The notes beneath the pieces are model-generated. The model was not told the origin of the DNA and did not search any database. It was given only the letters and a program-made list of their open reading frames with translations. A stretch of 64,000 nucleotides of DNA. Origin: Apoda limacodes (lineage: Eukaryota; Arthropoda; Insecta; Lepidoptera; Limacodidae). How positions within the stretch are numbered: the stretch's first letter is position 1; the number at the start of each line of letters is the position of its first letter. The stretch is taken from positions 10,111,001 through 10,175,000 of the forward strand of contig OX291553.1 in NCBI GenBank assembly GCA_946406115.1, written 5' to 3'. The position numbers and the translations under genes were made by a program. Shown here piece after piece: positions 11,922 to 22,488 of the stretch.

Positions 11922-13530
11922 GGGGAGAGTGGGTAACAATGGATCAATTTTTTTTTCAAGCTCCACAAATCCCAAGTTTATGCGTAAATAATTAATCTAT
12001 GATAATTAACCACAAGATATGTCCCTAATCTACAAAACCAGGTGCAATTATTGGTAAAAACGGCATAAATTTACAAGTTATATAAAGTTTTTTAAAAAAT
12101 GGGAAATGATCCACTGTGACCCGTGGATGGGTCACTTTGGATCTTTTCATGGGTTACACTGGATCTTTTAAAAAAAAGTTCAATAAAATACCAATTTTCT
12201 TCATAATTAATTATTTATTTATATTCTAAGACAGCCTTCTATCACAGTCTTATCAAAAATTAACAAGTCTTTCAAATTATGCTGGTATAAAGAGACCTAA
12301 ACTAATCAACATTTTGTTTAAATAAACAACAGTTCTTCTCCTTTCCTTTCCACAAAGTTCTCTTCTCTATTCAAATAAACATATTTACTTCTTCAGTTAT
12401 CATTAACAAACATTTTAATAAGAAATTTGTTAAATGCTAACTCAACTATTAAACATAAATATATTTACTCCTCGAGTACCTAATCATTAATAGGTTTTAA
12501 AAGGCCCAAAAACACCGACATCCAGTGGCTGTAGCTTTCCTGTGGAATGCGGTGGTACGGTTAATATGGTCACGCCGTTTTCTTTTGCCAGATTCAAGGC
12601 TTCTATGCATATGTGTGATTCGTGATTATCGTAAATAAGCAAACTAGGGTTGTCTTTGCTGCTGTTTGTGTGGGTTATAAAATGTTGAATCGTTTTCACA
12701 AAGAGTTCTGAGTTCATCCAGCCGGATGTGTTGGCTAGCCCTAAGGTCCCAGCAGGAGCATCCGCAATCATGTGTTGTTTAAAGTGCACCCTTGGTTATA
12801 TCATGACAGGCGGTAGTGCATTCCCTAAAGCACTAACTATGTAACAAGTAGTTGTTAGCGTCCCTCGTTCTGCGCTTGTAACCTTTGAAACCTGTCTTTG
12901 TCCTTTGGCTGCTAGCACTTTAGCACTTTTTTGCACTGTCATAGTATCCGTTTCATCTAGGTTAAAAACTCTGGTGCCATTACCAAAGACAATTGCCGAG
13001 ACATAACATTCTCTAAGTTATCGAAAAATAAACCAACATTGTGGCGGTTGAAAGATGTCGCTCGACTCAAGCTGCAGCCCTCGGGAGTTCGTAATGATAT
13101 TCTGTTATCTCTCTTTCTAAGATTATATAGATATTCGATACCTGCTAGTTTAGTTTCATGCCACTTTTCTGGCACTTTTTTGTTATTCGACAGTGCTACT
13201 TCATAAATCAGATTGCGAACGTCTGTGATAGTAAGTCCATAGAACATTTGACTGCTCTTAAGAATATAATCAACTATCTCCTTTTCTTCCGCGTCAGTAA
13301 ATATCTTATGAACTGCATAATTAGGTGTTAGCCTCACTGGTTTTGCAGGATCAGGGTTTTTTGTACTCTTGACATGGTATCGATATAACGTTGTGTATGG
13401 AATAGCAGTTGATTTAGCCACAGATCTTATTGTTCGGCCATCAGATATAAGTTTTAAGGCGTTACTCATCTGTTCTTCAGTATGAAGACCGATATTGGTT
13501 TTTCGTACCCTATTGCGATATTCCTAATTG
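11922..13530 (-). mobile_element. pogo/Tigger-like DNA transposon, 5'-truncated
   Basis: A minus-strand transposase pseudogene (12487-13523) is followed by a 3' non-coding part with repeated subterminal motifs: 'gggtcactttggatc', 'gggttacactggatc' and 'gggtaacaatggatc'. The 3' edge is placed at 11922 because 'ggggagagtgggtaacaatg' follows a TA dinucleotide and looks like a pogo-type inverted terminus. No matching terminus exists upstream of the transposase, so that end is lost or deleted. Confidence 0.65.
12487..13523 (-). pseudogene. pogo/Tigger-like DDE transposase, broken
   Basis: Cut-and-paste transposase. Reading down the minus strand, an N-terminal helix-turn-helix of psq type (TEEQMSNALKLISDGRTIRS, then AIPYTTLYRYHVK) runs in frame from ~13523. 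The first ATG is at 13469, but homology extends upstream of it. A frameshift near 12990 switches to the frame carrying VFNLDETDTMTVQKSAK, with the first catalytic Asp at 12955-12957. A TAA stop at 12796-12798 interrupts the DDE domain. Downstream, LLIYDNHESH holds the second Asp (12628-12630) and TGKLQPLDVGVFGPF the third, giving a DD35D spacing as in pogo elements. The protein ends at FKTY, short of the usual C-terminus. All three acidic residues survive, but the gene cannot make one protein. Confidence 0.85.
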
Positions 13531-13639
13531 ACTTTTTTTGGACAGGCTATATTTTGGACAGGATAATAATTAAAGCGTATTAATTATTATTGACCAAACA
13601 CTGCCACGGGGATATCTGGTGCTATCTTTCATCACCAGA

Positions 13640-14560
13640 AATCTTGTGACGGTAAGAATTTATACATACAGGCTAATTAATCTGTTTTTGGAACTGGCCT
13701 TTGTAATTGTTTTTTTCTTTTTATAACGGTAATAAGTATGGAAAAGTTTTAACAAATGATAGTAGTTGCGTAGAGTAAGGGTTTTCGCCGCTTTATCAGA
13801 GGTGATAATAGCTTTGTAAAGCTGCTGACGCGCGGATGACTTAATATAATATTTAGAATTAGAAGTGTGTAGTAGCGATGCGCGCAATGTTTTGGTATAC
13901 AAAGATTGATCCAAAGATATATAGGTATATATCTTTGAGCTCAGTAGCTATTTAAGCTCGGTGATTACCAAATGATTCATCGGGAATTGTTCGCGTATGG
14001 CGAAACTTAGTTTGAATAAAATAAAAAAGTGAAGATACTGTATTTACAATTTAATGGTCAGAAGGAAAAGACCAAGCGTCAAGCGATACATAAACACAAA
14101 GATACGCGAGGTGTTATTTATTACTCCTATAAGGATAAGGTTTTGGTTCGAAAAATCAAAACAATCAATGCGATGCACTGGACGAGTGTTGCCTTGCCTC
14201 ACAACACATTTTGCCTATTAGTCATATCTGACATCATATCAGTTTATTGTAAATATTTAAGTAATAACTCTAATTGCACGCCTCATAAGCGGAGCGGTGA
14301 GGTTTTATTAGTGCTCTACTCTCGACATGTCAAAAACTGGTTGCCTGTAAAGTCGGTATACGGGCGAAAGTTTTACGTGACAATGATTTTATGTCTGTCT
14401 CTCTCGCTCTTAGGCGGGCGCGTGCCTCTCACTCGCTCTCATTGTGAGCGCATAACGTGAGCGGAGCGTAACGCAGTTTCTTGAAGTGTCACCCGGCAAA
14501 CCAATTTATAAGACGTTGTCACGTCAAAAAACCCAGTCTTTCGAAACTTAAATGACGTTT
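13640..14560. repeat. GC-richer dispersed repeat, unclassified
   Basis: The segment 14270-14550 is richer in CG than its surroundings ('gtgagcggagcgtaacgc', 'ataagacgttgtcacgtc'), and I recognise it as recurrent in lepidopteran genomes. It carries a 143-codon plus-strand frame (14029-14460, non-ATG start) and an 84-codon minus-strand frame (13660-13914). Neither shows a known motif, and I do not call them genes. Confidence 0.35.
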
Positions 14561-14569
14561 TTTTTTTTA

Positions 14570-15685
14570 ATATATCACTTACAGGATAATATGAGTGCAC
14601 TAATATGAAGTTAAATAATCTGTCTGTACATTTTATAAACAATTAATTTGTTTAATATAATAAATAAAAACATTAAAACTAATCATTCTTGGACGTCCGT
14701 GAGTCTGTGTTTATGTGACCATGTATGTGGCAGAGAAATTGGTCGAAAAATTCATCTTACCGGAATACTTTTGTTTTTAATATATAAAGTATTACACTGT
14801 GCTGATTCCTAGTTAATATTAGCGTTCTAAGTACTGTCGTTTAATTATAATTTATAAAAAACTAATATACCACTGTATACTGTATATCTATATATATATA
14901 TTTTATTTTTATTTTATAGTATATTTTTTCCTCACCTTATTTGTTATTTTATTTTAAAAAACTTGAGTTTTTGTTTTAGAATTTTTTTTTTAAATGTGAA
15001 TGACCGCTATGAGGCGTGCACTTTTGGATTTTCCAAATTTATTTGTATCTAGACGTGGAATAAAGATGGTTAATTACAATTAATAGTGAATCTTTTAAAA
15101 TGGTAGGCATATTTTCAGTAAGGCCATACTAAGGCAAAAATATTGTTTTTTTTTTGAAAATGTGCACTAAGAATGTACTGGCTGTAATTGATATAAAAAA
15201 ACAAAATTTTAGTATCATCTGTAGCAAACTGTCTAGCAAAAAGCTTATATATGGATGTTACTGGAGAAACAATCAAATTTACAGGTTTGGCCTAAGTTTA
15301 CTTATTTGAATATTTCATGTTTATTTTGATAAATAAGGTTTTTTACTGTAAACTATCACGTTTAACACGTTCCTTTCAACTATTGCAAAATCCTTAGATG
15401 TATTTCAATTGCTTTCCAGCGTTTTAGTTTTCGTAATATTTATGCATAAGATCCTTTGAAAATAGTTTGGCCTAAATACTTTAGTAAATAAATCCATTCT
15501 ATTCGTTTTTTTAAGCTTCTAAACATTAAATGTATATTTAATTTAAACAATTTTTTGAGCATTGATTAAAAATAAAATTGGTGCTTGAATATTCTTCTCA
15601 TCAAACTTGAAATTCTAAACACAAAATGATTATTTTTTGAATGATTTCAATAGTTGAAAAATTTCATCAAATTTGCCTCTCCCTA
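14570..15685. other. AT-rich non-coding stretch, unassigned
   Basis: Long A/T runs and short TA repeats near 14885. No ORF. Confidence 0.4.
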
Positions 15686-15689
15686 CTCT

Positions 15690-15765
15690 GAGACAGACGA
15701 ACGGATGGACAAGAGAGTGATCTCAGAAAGGTTCTGTGTTTCGTTTATTGTACAGAACCTTAAAA
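15690..15765. repeat. Repeat family R1 fragment
   Basis: 'gagacagacgaacggatgga' and 'ttgtacagaaccttaaaaa' correspond to decayed R1 phrases (the runs of 'tccgtccg' and 'cggaaccctaaaaa'). Confidence 0.45.
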
Positions 15766-15941
15766 ATATGGAAAAACTATTTACCTACTAAAGTCAGTGG
15801 CAAAAGTGGCGTTATGAAAAGTGTGAAAAGTATCAAACGTTCCAATTTTTATCCCAAAACGAACACACTCTAAATACATAGAGAAAGAATAATAATATGC
15901 CTGCGGGTCGATTCCGTAAAAGATTGCTAACCTTTTTTGAA

Positions 15942-16024
15942 AGAAATAAGATATACATTGCAGTTTCGCGACAACAGATGAATTTCATACGTCATTTCAA
16001 ATACGCAATGTATATCTTATTTCT
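15942..16024. repeat. Exact 20-bp inverted repeat (hairpin) at the LINE-B 5' edge
   Basis: The arms 'agaaataagatatacattgc' (15942-15961) and its perfect complement (16005-16024) are separated by 43 bp. The right arm abuts the first recognisable RT codon. Confidence 0.9.
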
Positions 16025-17079
16025 ATGTTAACATATCTCCAACAGTAATTGACTGGTTTCGTAGTTACTTGTGCGGCCGCCGCCAGCGCATCCAATTTGA
16101 TAATTCCTTTTCTGACTGGTGCAACATTACTGCCGGCGTACCACAAGGTGGTGTGTTGTCCCCGCTCCTATTTGCACTTTTCATTAATACAATCACTCTA
16201 AAGATTTCTTCTCCCTACCACCTCTATGCAGACGATCTTCAAATTTATGCAAGTGGACCTGTTGACCATCTTAACAATGTTATCAAGTCATTAAATACTG
16301 ACCTTGAAAATATTGTGGAATGGTGCGAGTATTATGGTCTTAGAATTAATCCTTTAAAATCACAAGCCATAATTATTGGTAGTCCAAAACTTACGTCCAG
16401 GGTTAACTGGAATTACTTGCCACAAATTGAAATTAATGGAATGCCAATTTCATACAGCGACACAGTTAAAAATCTTGGAGTCTTATTAGACAATAATTTT
16501 ACTTGGATTCCACAAGTAAAAGAAATTAGCCGAAAAATGTTTGCCTCAGTTGGTTTCCTACGACGTCTACGTAATCTTCTACCGGTTCCCACTAAAATTT
16601 TGCTTGCACAATCTTTGCTTCTTCCTGTCCTCGATTATGCTGACGCTTGCTGTACAAATCTTACAGAGGAGCAACTTGATAAACTTGAGAGGCTTCAAAA
16701 TCTTTGTATTCGGTTTATATTTGGACTCCGCAAATATGACCACATTTCTAAATTTCGCACTGAACTCAAGTGGCTCCCAATCCGCTTTCGCCGGAATGCT
16801 CATGTTTTGAGTCTTTTATACAACGTGCTATTCAATCCATCAACCCCAATCTACCTAAAGGAGCGATTTCAGTTTATTAGCTCTTCTACTCTAACTCTCC
16901 GCTCCTCTACTAGCCTCATATTAAAAATACCCAGTCATAGTACCAATTTTTATAGTTTATCGTTTAATGTTTGTGCAATAAAATTATTGAACTCGCTACC
17001 TTTATCTATCAGGCGCTCACAATCCGCTGACACTTTTAAAAAACTGGTTAAAATCCACTATCTCAACTTGAATTTATAA
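16021..17079 (+). CDS. Reverse transcriptase C-terminal half (LINE-B)
   Basis: This is an uninterrupted frame, but not a complete gene. The codons before the first listed start (a TTG at 16069) continue the homology (ISPTVIDWFRSYL), so the real coding segment enters from a lost 5' part. Motifs in order are NITAGVPQGGVLSPLLFALF, then HLYADDLQIYA with the catalytic YADD about 60 codons in, the thumb segment VKNLGVLLDNNFTWIPQ, and a C-terminal part with LPVLDYADACCTN and HISKFRTELKWLPIRFRR, conserved in CR1/Jockey-type elements. It ends at a natural stop before the UTR. RT motifs 1-4 (GPDGI, AFD) and the endonuclease are absent, so the protein would be inactive alone. The open frame suggests a fairly recent insertion. 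Confidence 0.8.
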   Translation, partial: FYVNISPTVIDWFRSYLCGRRQRIQFDNSFSDWCNITAGVPQGGVLSPLLFALFINTITLKISSPYHLYADDLQIYASGPVDHLNNVIKSLNTDLENIVEWCEYYGLRINPLKSQAIIIGSPKLTSRVNWNYLPQIEINGMPISYSDTVKNLGVLLDNNFTWIPQVKEISRKMFASVGFLRRLRNLLPVPTKILLAQSLLLPVLDYADACCTNLTEEQLDKLERLQNLCIRFIFGLRKYDHISKFRTELKWLPIRFRRNAHVLSLLYNVLFNPSTPIYLKERFQFISSSTLTLRSSTSLILKIPSHSTNFYSLSFNVCAIKLLNSLPLSIRRSQSADTFKKLVKIHYLNLNL

Positions 17080-17435
17080 ATTCTGTCTTGCTATTAATAC
17101 TTGAGTATAATTTGAATATCCTTACAATAATGTAATATAGGTATTTATGTATGTATATATGTGTAAATTTATTTATATTCACGTATACAGAAGTATGTTT
17201 ATGTAACTATATGTATGTTCATGTATTTATTTATTTTATAAAATTATATAAGTATTTAGTATTAATTTCTCTTTGTAACTTTCTCCTCCTGTGACACCTA
17301 CTTATCTTGCTCCTTTTTCATTACTTGTAACTTAAGGTTGCCTGTAAGAGATCGCTTTATAGCGATAAGGCCGCCTAATTGTACTATAATATATAAGATT
17401 GTATGAATGTTTAGTTTTTTGTGTACAATAAAAGT

Positions 17436-17459
17436 ATATTCTATTCTATTCTATTCTAT
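17436..17459 (+). repeat. (TTCTA)n LINE-B tail
   Basis: About four and a half TTCTA/ATTCT units directly end the LINE-B UTR. Confidence 0.9.
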
Positions 17460-18740
17460 GGATTTCAAACGAGAATTGTTAGCTGTCATTTTAAGGAATC
17501 GAGCCGCTGAGTGCGGCGCATGGCATGTTCCGTTGTATGTCGTTTGCTGCGTCACACATTCATGGCGCGGATTTTACTATTAGATTAGACTATAACAACG
17601 TCTAACACGCAATCAGTATGAAATTTGCATGTCCGTAGCCAGAGTTGCCAGACGGCTAGTTGGCCTTCTTGCACTTACTAAAATCTATAATTAGTAAGAT
17701 CTGTTTATGAGTCAAGCGGCAGCCGTAAAAAGCTTAAAGATTTTCTATAAAGATGAAATTATAGAAAAGCTAGGGCTCATTATGATACTAGGGTTGAAAA
17801 TATGTACGAACGAAAACCTTCCATACGATGACCCACTTTTCATGCAACCCAAGTTTTAGATTTTGACTCCCATTTGGAAACAACGACCCCACTTACTCCT
17901 TGTTTCAGGTTTTGGTTTGGCAACCTTGGTTTTTAATCATTCTCACGATGAGTCCTTAGTTTTATTTAAAATGTTACACTTTTAGATTTTGTCATCTTTT
18001 TAGTGCCCACGATTTGGCCTATTTAGAAAGCGCGAGAGAGAGAAATGAGTAGTACGTAATGCTGTGGTGCAATTCGCATACACTGTTTATTTTTGGTTTA
18101 AATTTCCGAAAACAAAGTAGTGTATTTTGTTAGAAAAACTCGTAGGTATTTGATACTATGCATTTGAATAACTAAAATATTCTGTGTGGATACTTTTTTT
18201 ATATTTGAATTACACTCATTTACACATCTATTACTATTAAATTCTGGATAAAAAATATTCTTAAAAAACTTACAATATAAAAAAAAGTGGACGCTCAGAG
18301 AAAAAAATCATTATTCCTATTTCAAATTACATGGTTTACAAGTTTATCCAAATAATGCAGTGCTTTATGCTTGTTATCCAAATTGAGTTAGAGTAACAAA
18401 CTTTGGAATGCCAAGTGTGGGCTGGGAGTGTGGTTAAACTGCATTACTGCAAACGTTTGTAAATATATAGATATTTGTTGTGCAGTTGTTTGTTTCGACC
18501 CTACTTTGTATTTGTTTTGAACACTTCTACAAAACAGTACGTATCTATACGCACGTAGCTATAACAGAACGTTAATAAATCACCGTAGTGGCTTTAAATA
18601 AAAATTAAACCTGCATATAGTGTCAGTTTCCAGAGTAGAACTTTTTTCACATGAAAACTATAACATTCTTAATTTAAAAAAAGAGATGTCGTTTGATATT
18701 CGATTTTTGATTGTTTTTACATTCAGCTTTTAACGTGAAG
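17460..18740. other. Non-coding stretch between LINE-B and LINE-A
   Basis: No ORF or transposase motif that I can support. I looked for the 5' part of the mariner remnant found at 21.1 kb and did not see it. Confidence 0.4.
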
Positions 18741-20927
18741 CAAAACATACACCGAGGCAGCATTCGACTACGAGTTCTGACGTCGTACTGGAGGCAGATC
18801 TGCTTTAACTCAGAAGATCCTGACGTCTGCGCAGCCGCAGTCACTGAGACAATCCTTGCTGGTATGGAATGCTATATTCCTAACCCGCGAGTAGCTGCCG
18901 GCGTCAAAAAACGACCGTGGTTTAATAGGTCTTGCAGAAAAGCTAAAATTCTTAAGCAAAATGCATATGAGGCTTGGACCACGGCTCGTTATAATAAGGA
19001 TCCGAATATTTCTGAGTTAAAACGCAAATTAAATGCTGCCTCGAGGTTCAGTAAGAAAGCAACTGCCAGAGCAAAATTCCAATTCATCGGCAAAATAGGT
19101 GGGCGACTTGCGAGCTATCCTTCTGGGAGTCGTGCTTTCTGGTCGCTTGCCAAAGCTGCCGAAGGGAACTTCTGCCAGTCGTCGTTACCACCACTGCGAA
19201 AGACCGATGGTGACTTGGCCCATAGTGCTAAAGAGAAAGCCGATCTACTGGGCAGTCTCTTTGCCTCGAACTCGAATATGAACGATGAAGGCGCTGTACC
19301 ACCTACTATACCGTGGTGCGGTAAGTCCATGCCGGAAATCTCCATAACGCAGCGGGAGGTCAGGCGGGCGTTGCTTTCTCTAGACGTTCATAAGTCGAGT
19401 GGGCCAGACGGTATACCAGCAGTGGTGCTTAAGCAGTGTGCTCCTGAGTTATGTCCTGTACTCACGCGCCTCTTCGCGCTTTCCTACCACACTAGGCAAT
19501 TTCCGTCTACATGGAAGACTGCGAATGTGCACCCGGTGCCCAAAAAGGGCGATAGATCAGATCCATCGAATTACAGGCCTATCGCTATTACCTCTCTCCT
19601 CTCTAAGGTGATGGAGCGTGTGATCAACACACAGCTTCTAAGATACCTAGAAGTACACGATCTGGTCAGTGACCGTCAATATGGCTTTCGCCACGGTCGC
19701 TCGACTGGTGACCTTCTAGTGTATCTCACACACCGATGGGCACTAGCCATTGAGAGTCAGGGGGAGGCATTGGCATGTAGCCTGGACATAGCGAAGGCGT
19801 TCGATCGGGTCTGGCACCGCGGTCTTCTATCGAAGTTGCCATCTTACGGAGTGCCCGAGGGTTTGTGCAAATGGGTGGCTAGCTTTTTGTCCGGCAGACG
19901 CATACGAACTGTAGTTGACGGTAGTTGCTCTGATAGCATGGACATTAATGCTGGTGTCCCGCAAGGCTCTGTGCTGTCTCCTACGCTGTTTCTACTGCAT
20001 ATCAATGACATGTTGGACATCAACAACATACATTGCTATGCAGATGACAGTACTGGAGACGCTTTTTACACGGGTCGTGCAAACATCCCTCGTTCCGTTG
20101 TGGAGGAAAACCGCGGAGAACTTGTGTCTCAAATCGAGACCACACTGTCCCAGGTCTCTGACTGGGGACGGGTAAACTTGGTCCGATTCAACCCTACAAA
20201 GACACAAGTGTGCGCGTTCACCGCTAAGAAAACTCCATTCACTGTGGTCCCACAATTCCAGAACACTCCCCTTTCCATCTCCAAGAGCATTGGGATCCTT
20301 GGTGTCGACATCTCCAGCGATGTTCAGTTCCGAGATCATTTACAAGATAAGGTAAAGCTGGCGTCCAAAAAACTTGGTGTACTCAACAGAGCGAAGCAGT
20401 ACTTCACGTCGGGGCAAAGGTTGTTACTTTACAAGTCGCAAGTTCGGCCCCATATGGAGTACTGCTGCCATCTCTGGGCAGGTGCACCCGGATACCAGCT
20501 TGGCCCTTTTGACTCGGTTCAACGACGGGCTGTGAGAATTGTCGACGATTCCAAACTCACTTGCGGTATCGAGCCCTTAAGTCTGAGGAGAGACTTTGCC
20601 TCACTGTGTGTGTTCTACCGCTTGTACAATGGGTTGTGTTCTGAGGAATTGTTCGAAATGATGCCCACGGCTACTTTCTACCATCGCACCGCTCGCCATC
20701 GGCAGGGAATTCATTCTCACACTTTAGAACCTAAATGGTCGCGTACAGTGCGGTTTCAGAGAAACTTCCTCCCGCGAACGCTTAAGTTGTGGAATGAGCT
20801 CCCTGCCAAGATTTTCTGCAAGGACTACAGTATGGAGTTCGTCAAGAAAGAAGTTATTAGATTTCTGAAGGGTCGGCAACGCGCAAGTGATACCCCTGGT
20901 GTTGCAAGCGTCCATAGGCTACGGTGA
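18711..20927 (+). CDS. LINE-A reverse transcriptase (endonuclease domain missing)
   Basis: An uninterrupted 738-codon frame; its product would copy element RNA into DNA at a nicked target. The listed start is a TTG in flanking DNA and is not a real start. Element homology begins near residue 20, and the first in-frame ATG is codon 52 (18864). Motifs in order are SSGPDGIP (residues ~229-236), SNYRPIAITSLLSKVMER (~286-303), QYGFRHGRST (~323-332), SLDIAKAFDRVW with catalytic Asp ~359 (motif A), NAGVPQGSVLSPTLF (~413-427) and CYADDSTG with the catalytic YADD at ~443-446. Thumb and C-terminal regions follow to PGVASVHRLR. All RT residues look intact. The AP-type endonuclease that should precede it is absent, so the copy is non-autonomous. 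By motif style it is Jockey-like. Confidence 0.9.
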   Translation: MFLHSAFNVKQNIHRGSIRLRVLTSYWRQICFNSEDPDVCAAAVTETILAGMECYIPNPRVAAGVKKRPWFNRSCRKAKILKQNAYEAWTTARYNKDPNISELKRKLNAASRFSKKATARAKFQFIGKIGGRLASYPSGSRAFWSLAKAAEGNFCQSSLPPLRKTDGDLAHSAKEKADLLGSLFASNSNMNDEGAVPPTIPWCGKSMPEISITQREVRRALLSLDVHKSSGPDGIPAVVLKQCAPELCPVLTRLFALSYHTRQFPSTWKTANVHPVPKKGDRSDPSNYRPIAITSLLSKVMERVINTQLLRYLEVHDLVSDRQYGFRHGRSTGDLLVYLTHRWALAIESQGEALACSLDIAKAFDRVWHRGLLSKLPSYGVPEGLCKWVASFLSGRRIRTVVDGSCSDSMDINAGVPQGSVLSPTLFLLHINDMLDINNIHCYADDSTGDAFYTGRANIPRSVVEENRGELVSQIETTLSQVSDWGRVNLVRFNPTKTQVCAFTAKKTPFTVVPQFQNTPLSISKSIGILGVDISSDVQFRDHLQDKVKLASKKLGVLNRAKQYFTSGQRLLLYKSQVRPHMEYCCHLWAGAPGYQLGPFDSVQRRAVRIVDDSKLTCGIEPLSLRRDFASLCVFYRLYNGLCSEELFEMMPTATFYHRTARHRQGIHSHTLEPKWSRTVRFQRNFLPRTLKLWNELPAKIFCKDYSMEFVKKEVIRFLKGRQRASDTPGVASVHRLR

Positions 20928-20973
20928 CCGCTTACCATCAGGCGGGCCGTAAGCTTGTTTGCCACCTTAGTGG

Positions 20974-21023
<50 letters not shown>
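18745..21023 (+). mobile_element. LINE-A (Jockey-like non-LTR retrotransposon), 5'-truncated, with A-tail
   Basis: It contains the RT frame (to 20927), a short 3' UTR with 'gcttaccatcaggcgggcc' and 'ttgtttgccaccttagtgg', and a 47-nt pure A-run (20977-21023). Homology to the 5'-half copy at 26866-28278 overlaps around 18783-18840, which places the truncation just upstream. I could not identify a target-site duplication by eye. Confidence 0.85.
20977..21023 (+). repeat. 47-nt poly(A) run, LINE-A tail
   Basis: An uninterrupted A-run immediately after 'ttagtggtat', the family 3' terminus. Confidence 0.95.
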
Positions 21024-21026
<3 letters not shown>

Positions 21027-21084
21027 GATCCGTGTCTAACTACCAAAGAATTTGTGTCATGAATTGCCGTTAGCATACCCTGAA

Positions 21085-21290
21085 TGTTGACTCATCTACA
21101 GCAGATCCCATTATTGCTCCGTGATAACGCCAGACGTCACACTGCTTGTGTAACAGTTTTAACACTACAAGAACTGCAGTTGGAAACCATCACTCATCCT
21201 CTATACTTGCTGGACTTTGCACCAACCACCACTTTTTCCGCGACTTGAAATTTTTTTCCACGGCAAAAACATGTCGTCAATCAAAATATG
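21085..21290 (+). pseudogene. mariner-like transposase C-terminal remnant
   Basis: The plus strand, starting 75 bp after the LINE-A tail, encodes LLLRDNARRHTACVTVLTLQ then LETITHPLYLLDFAPT. This is the signature of the mariner DD34D catalytic region (DNARPHTA ... HPPYSPDLAPxD). The second catalytic Asp is at 21123-21125. The third falls in a damaged codon after APT, where a small deletion shifts the frame to HHFFRDLKFF. No terminal repeats or N-terminal half were found, so it is a relic. LINE-A may have inserted into it. Confidence 0.75.
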
Positions 21291-21519
21291 CATATGATTT
21301 ATCGAATTTAGTGAATTGCAATTATAAAATATCGATGATTCCAATTCGGAAATAGACTCATTAACTTTGGTTGTTCTATTACTATGATGCATAGCTTAAG
21401 TACTAACTTATCCTACTTTAAAAAAATGTATTTCTATCTTAGACTGCATCTTTCATTTCCACCACCATAATCATTGCCGCGTGCGTAGTTACAATAACTT
21501 ATTTTTAAATTTAGGAATA

Positions 21520-21890
21520 TACGTATTGTGGCGCCTCGCAGTATGCTTCATACAGACGAATATTCTACTAATTTTTGACACTTACTAATCAAAGACTATG
21601 AAATTTGTTCTAAAAGACAAGAAAAGACATGTTCTAGGAAAAAATATCTAGGCCTGTAGTATGCCAGTATTATATTTTAAAAGTTATACAGGAATCTAGG
21701 TTTCCATACAAATTGTCTCAAACAAAATTAAAAGAAGTAAATAAAATTTTTTTTTAGCATTTTGGAAAAACACCGATATAGATATTTGGCTTTAGATCAT
21801 GTCTACAAAATTTCACAGTGTTTGATCAGTAAATGTATAATAGAAGTGAGGAATTTGTTTATTTAAAGCATGCCGTCAGGTGCCTTACAT
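21520..21890. mobile_element. MITE-B copy 1 (short TIR element)
   Basis: The left arm ('ggcgcctcgcagtatgcttc', then 'ttttgacacttactaatcaa') recurs in inverted form at the right end ('tgtttgatcagtaaatgta', then 'aagtgaggaatttg'). Each arm spans about 120 bp. Relatives lie at 43349-44132 and 52190-52420. No coding capacity. Confidence 0.65.
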
Positions 21891-21989
21891 CCTATTCTTT
21901 TAAACGTTTCGTTTAAATTTATTAATCTCAAAATAAGAAAGAAGAAATTAATTTAAATTATGAAATTTAAAAAATTTAAAAGATAATAA

Positions 21990-22378
21990 AAAAAATTAAC
22001 CGGCTTCAGAACTTACTAAATAGGCAGAAATAATAATTTTTTAAAATATCTAAAGTAAATATAAAAACTATTATTTGAGGTCGGTGCCGCTCTGAAGCGT
22101 CCGCACGCAACGACGTGTACCCTCATGTACATACGTTCAAGTTGCGCTCTCGCTTACATCGACGCGTTTGGCGCTCATTGCTAGGGTTCGGGCGGTAGGC
22201 GGATATGTGGCGTGTTCAGTGTGAGATAGATAACGTTTATTCCAAATATTAAAGCTGGCACCGACTATAAAAAATAGTAAGCATATTTACTTTAAAAAAT
22301 AAAAAAAATAAAACTTTTTTTCCCACGCTTTTAGTTATTAATTAAATAAATTACAGTTTTGAAGTCGGATTTTTTTTT
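21990..22378. mobile_element. Short TIR element with 'aaccggcttcaaaac'-type ends
   Basis: The left end 'aattaaccggcttcagaac' and right end 'gttttgaagtcggattttt' are inverted copies. A second inverted pair lies inside ('ggtcggtgccgc' at ~22080, 'ctggcaccgac' at ~22255), so two elements may be nested. The GC-rich core 22080-22200 stands out from its AT-rich flanks. Confidence 0.5.
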
Positions 22379-22488
22379 TAATGATTTTTTTTTTATAATG
22401 TAATGTATGATAAATAAATAAAAGGTACTTGGTACCACAATACATTTTATTTAATACATGTTATGTAGAAATATAAATGTACAACGTT

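Larger units (their letters stand above)
16021..17459 (+). mobile_element. LINE-B, 5'-truncated non-LTR retrotransposon with pentanucleotide tail
   Basis: An RT frame is followed by a ~380 bp 3' UTR containing 'gatcgctttatagcgataag' and 'ggccgcctaattgtac', and ends in a (TTCTA)n tail at 17436-17459. A microsatellite 3' end in place of poly(A) is typical of CR1-group elements. A similar UTR fragment lies at 28600-28690. The 5' half is missing. Confidence 0.75.

Noticed and set aside
14029..14460. A 143-codon plus-strand frame, possible small gene
   Set aside because: It starts at a non-ATG codon, shows no motif or signal, and its 3' half overlaps a GC-richer segment that I take for a dispersed repeat.
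19115..20339. Several 60-115 codon minus-strand frames over LINE-A
   Set aside because: They are antisense shadows of the RT frame.
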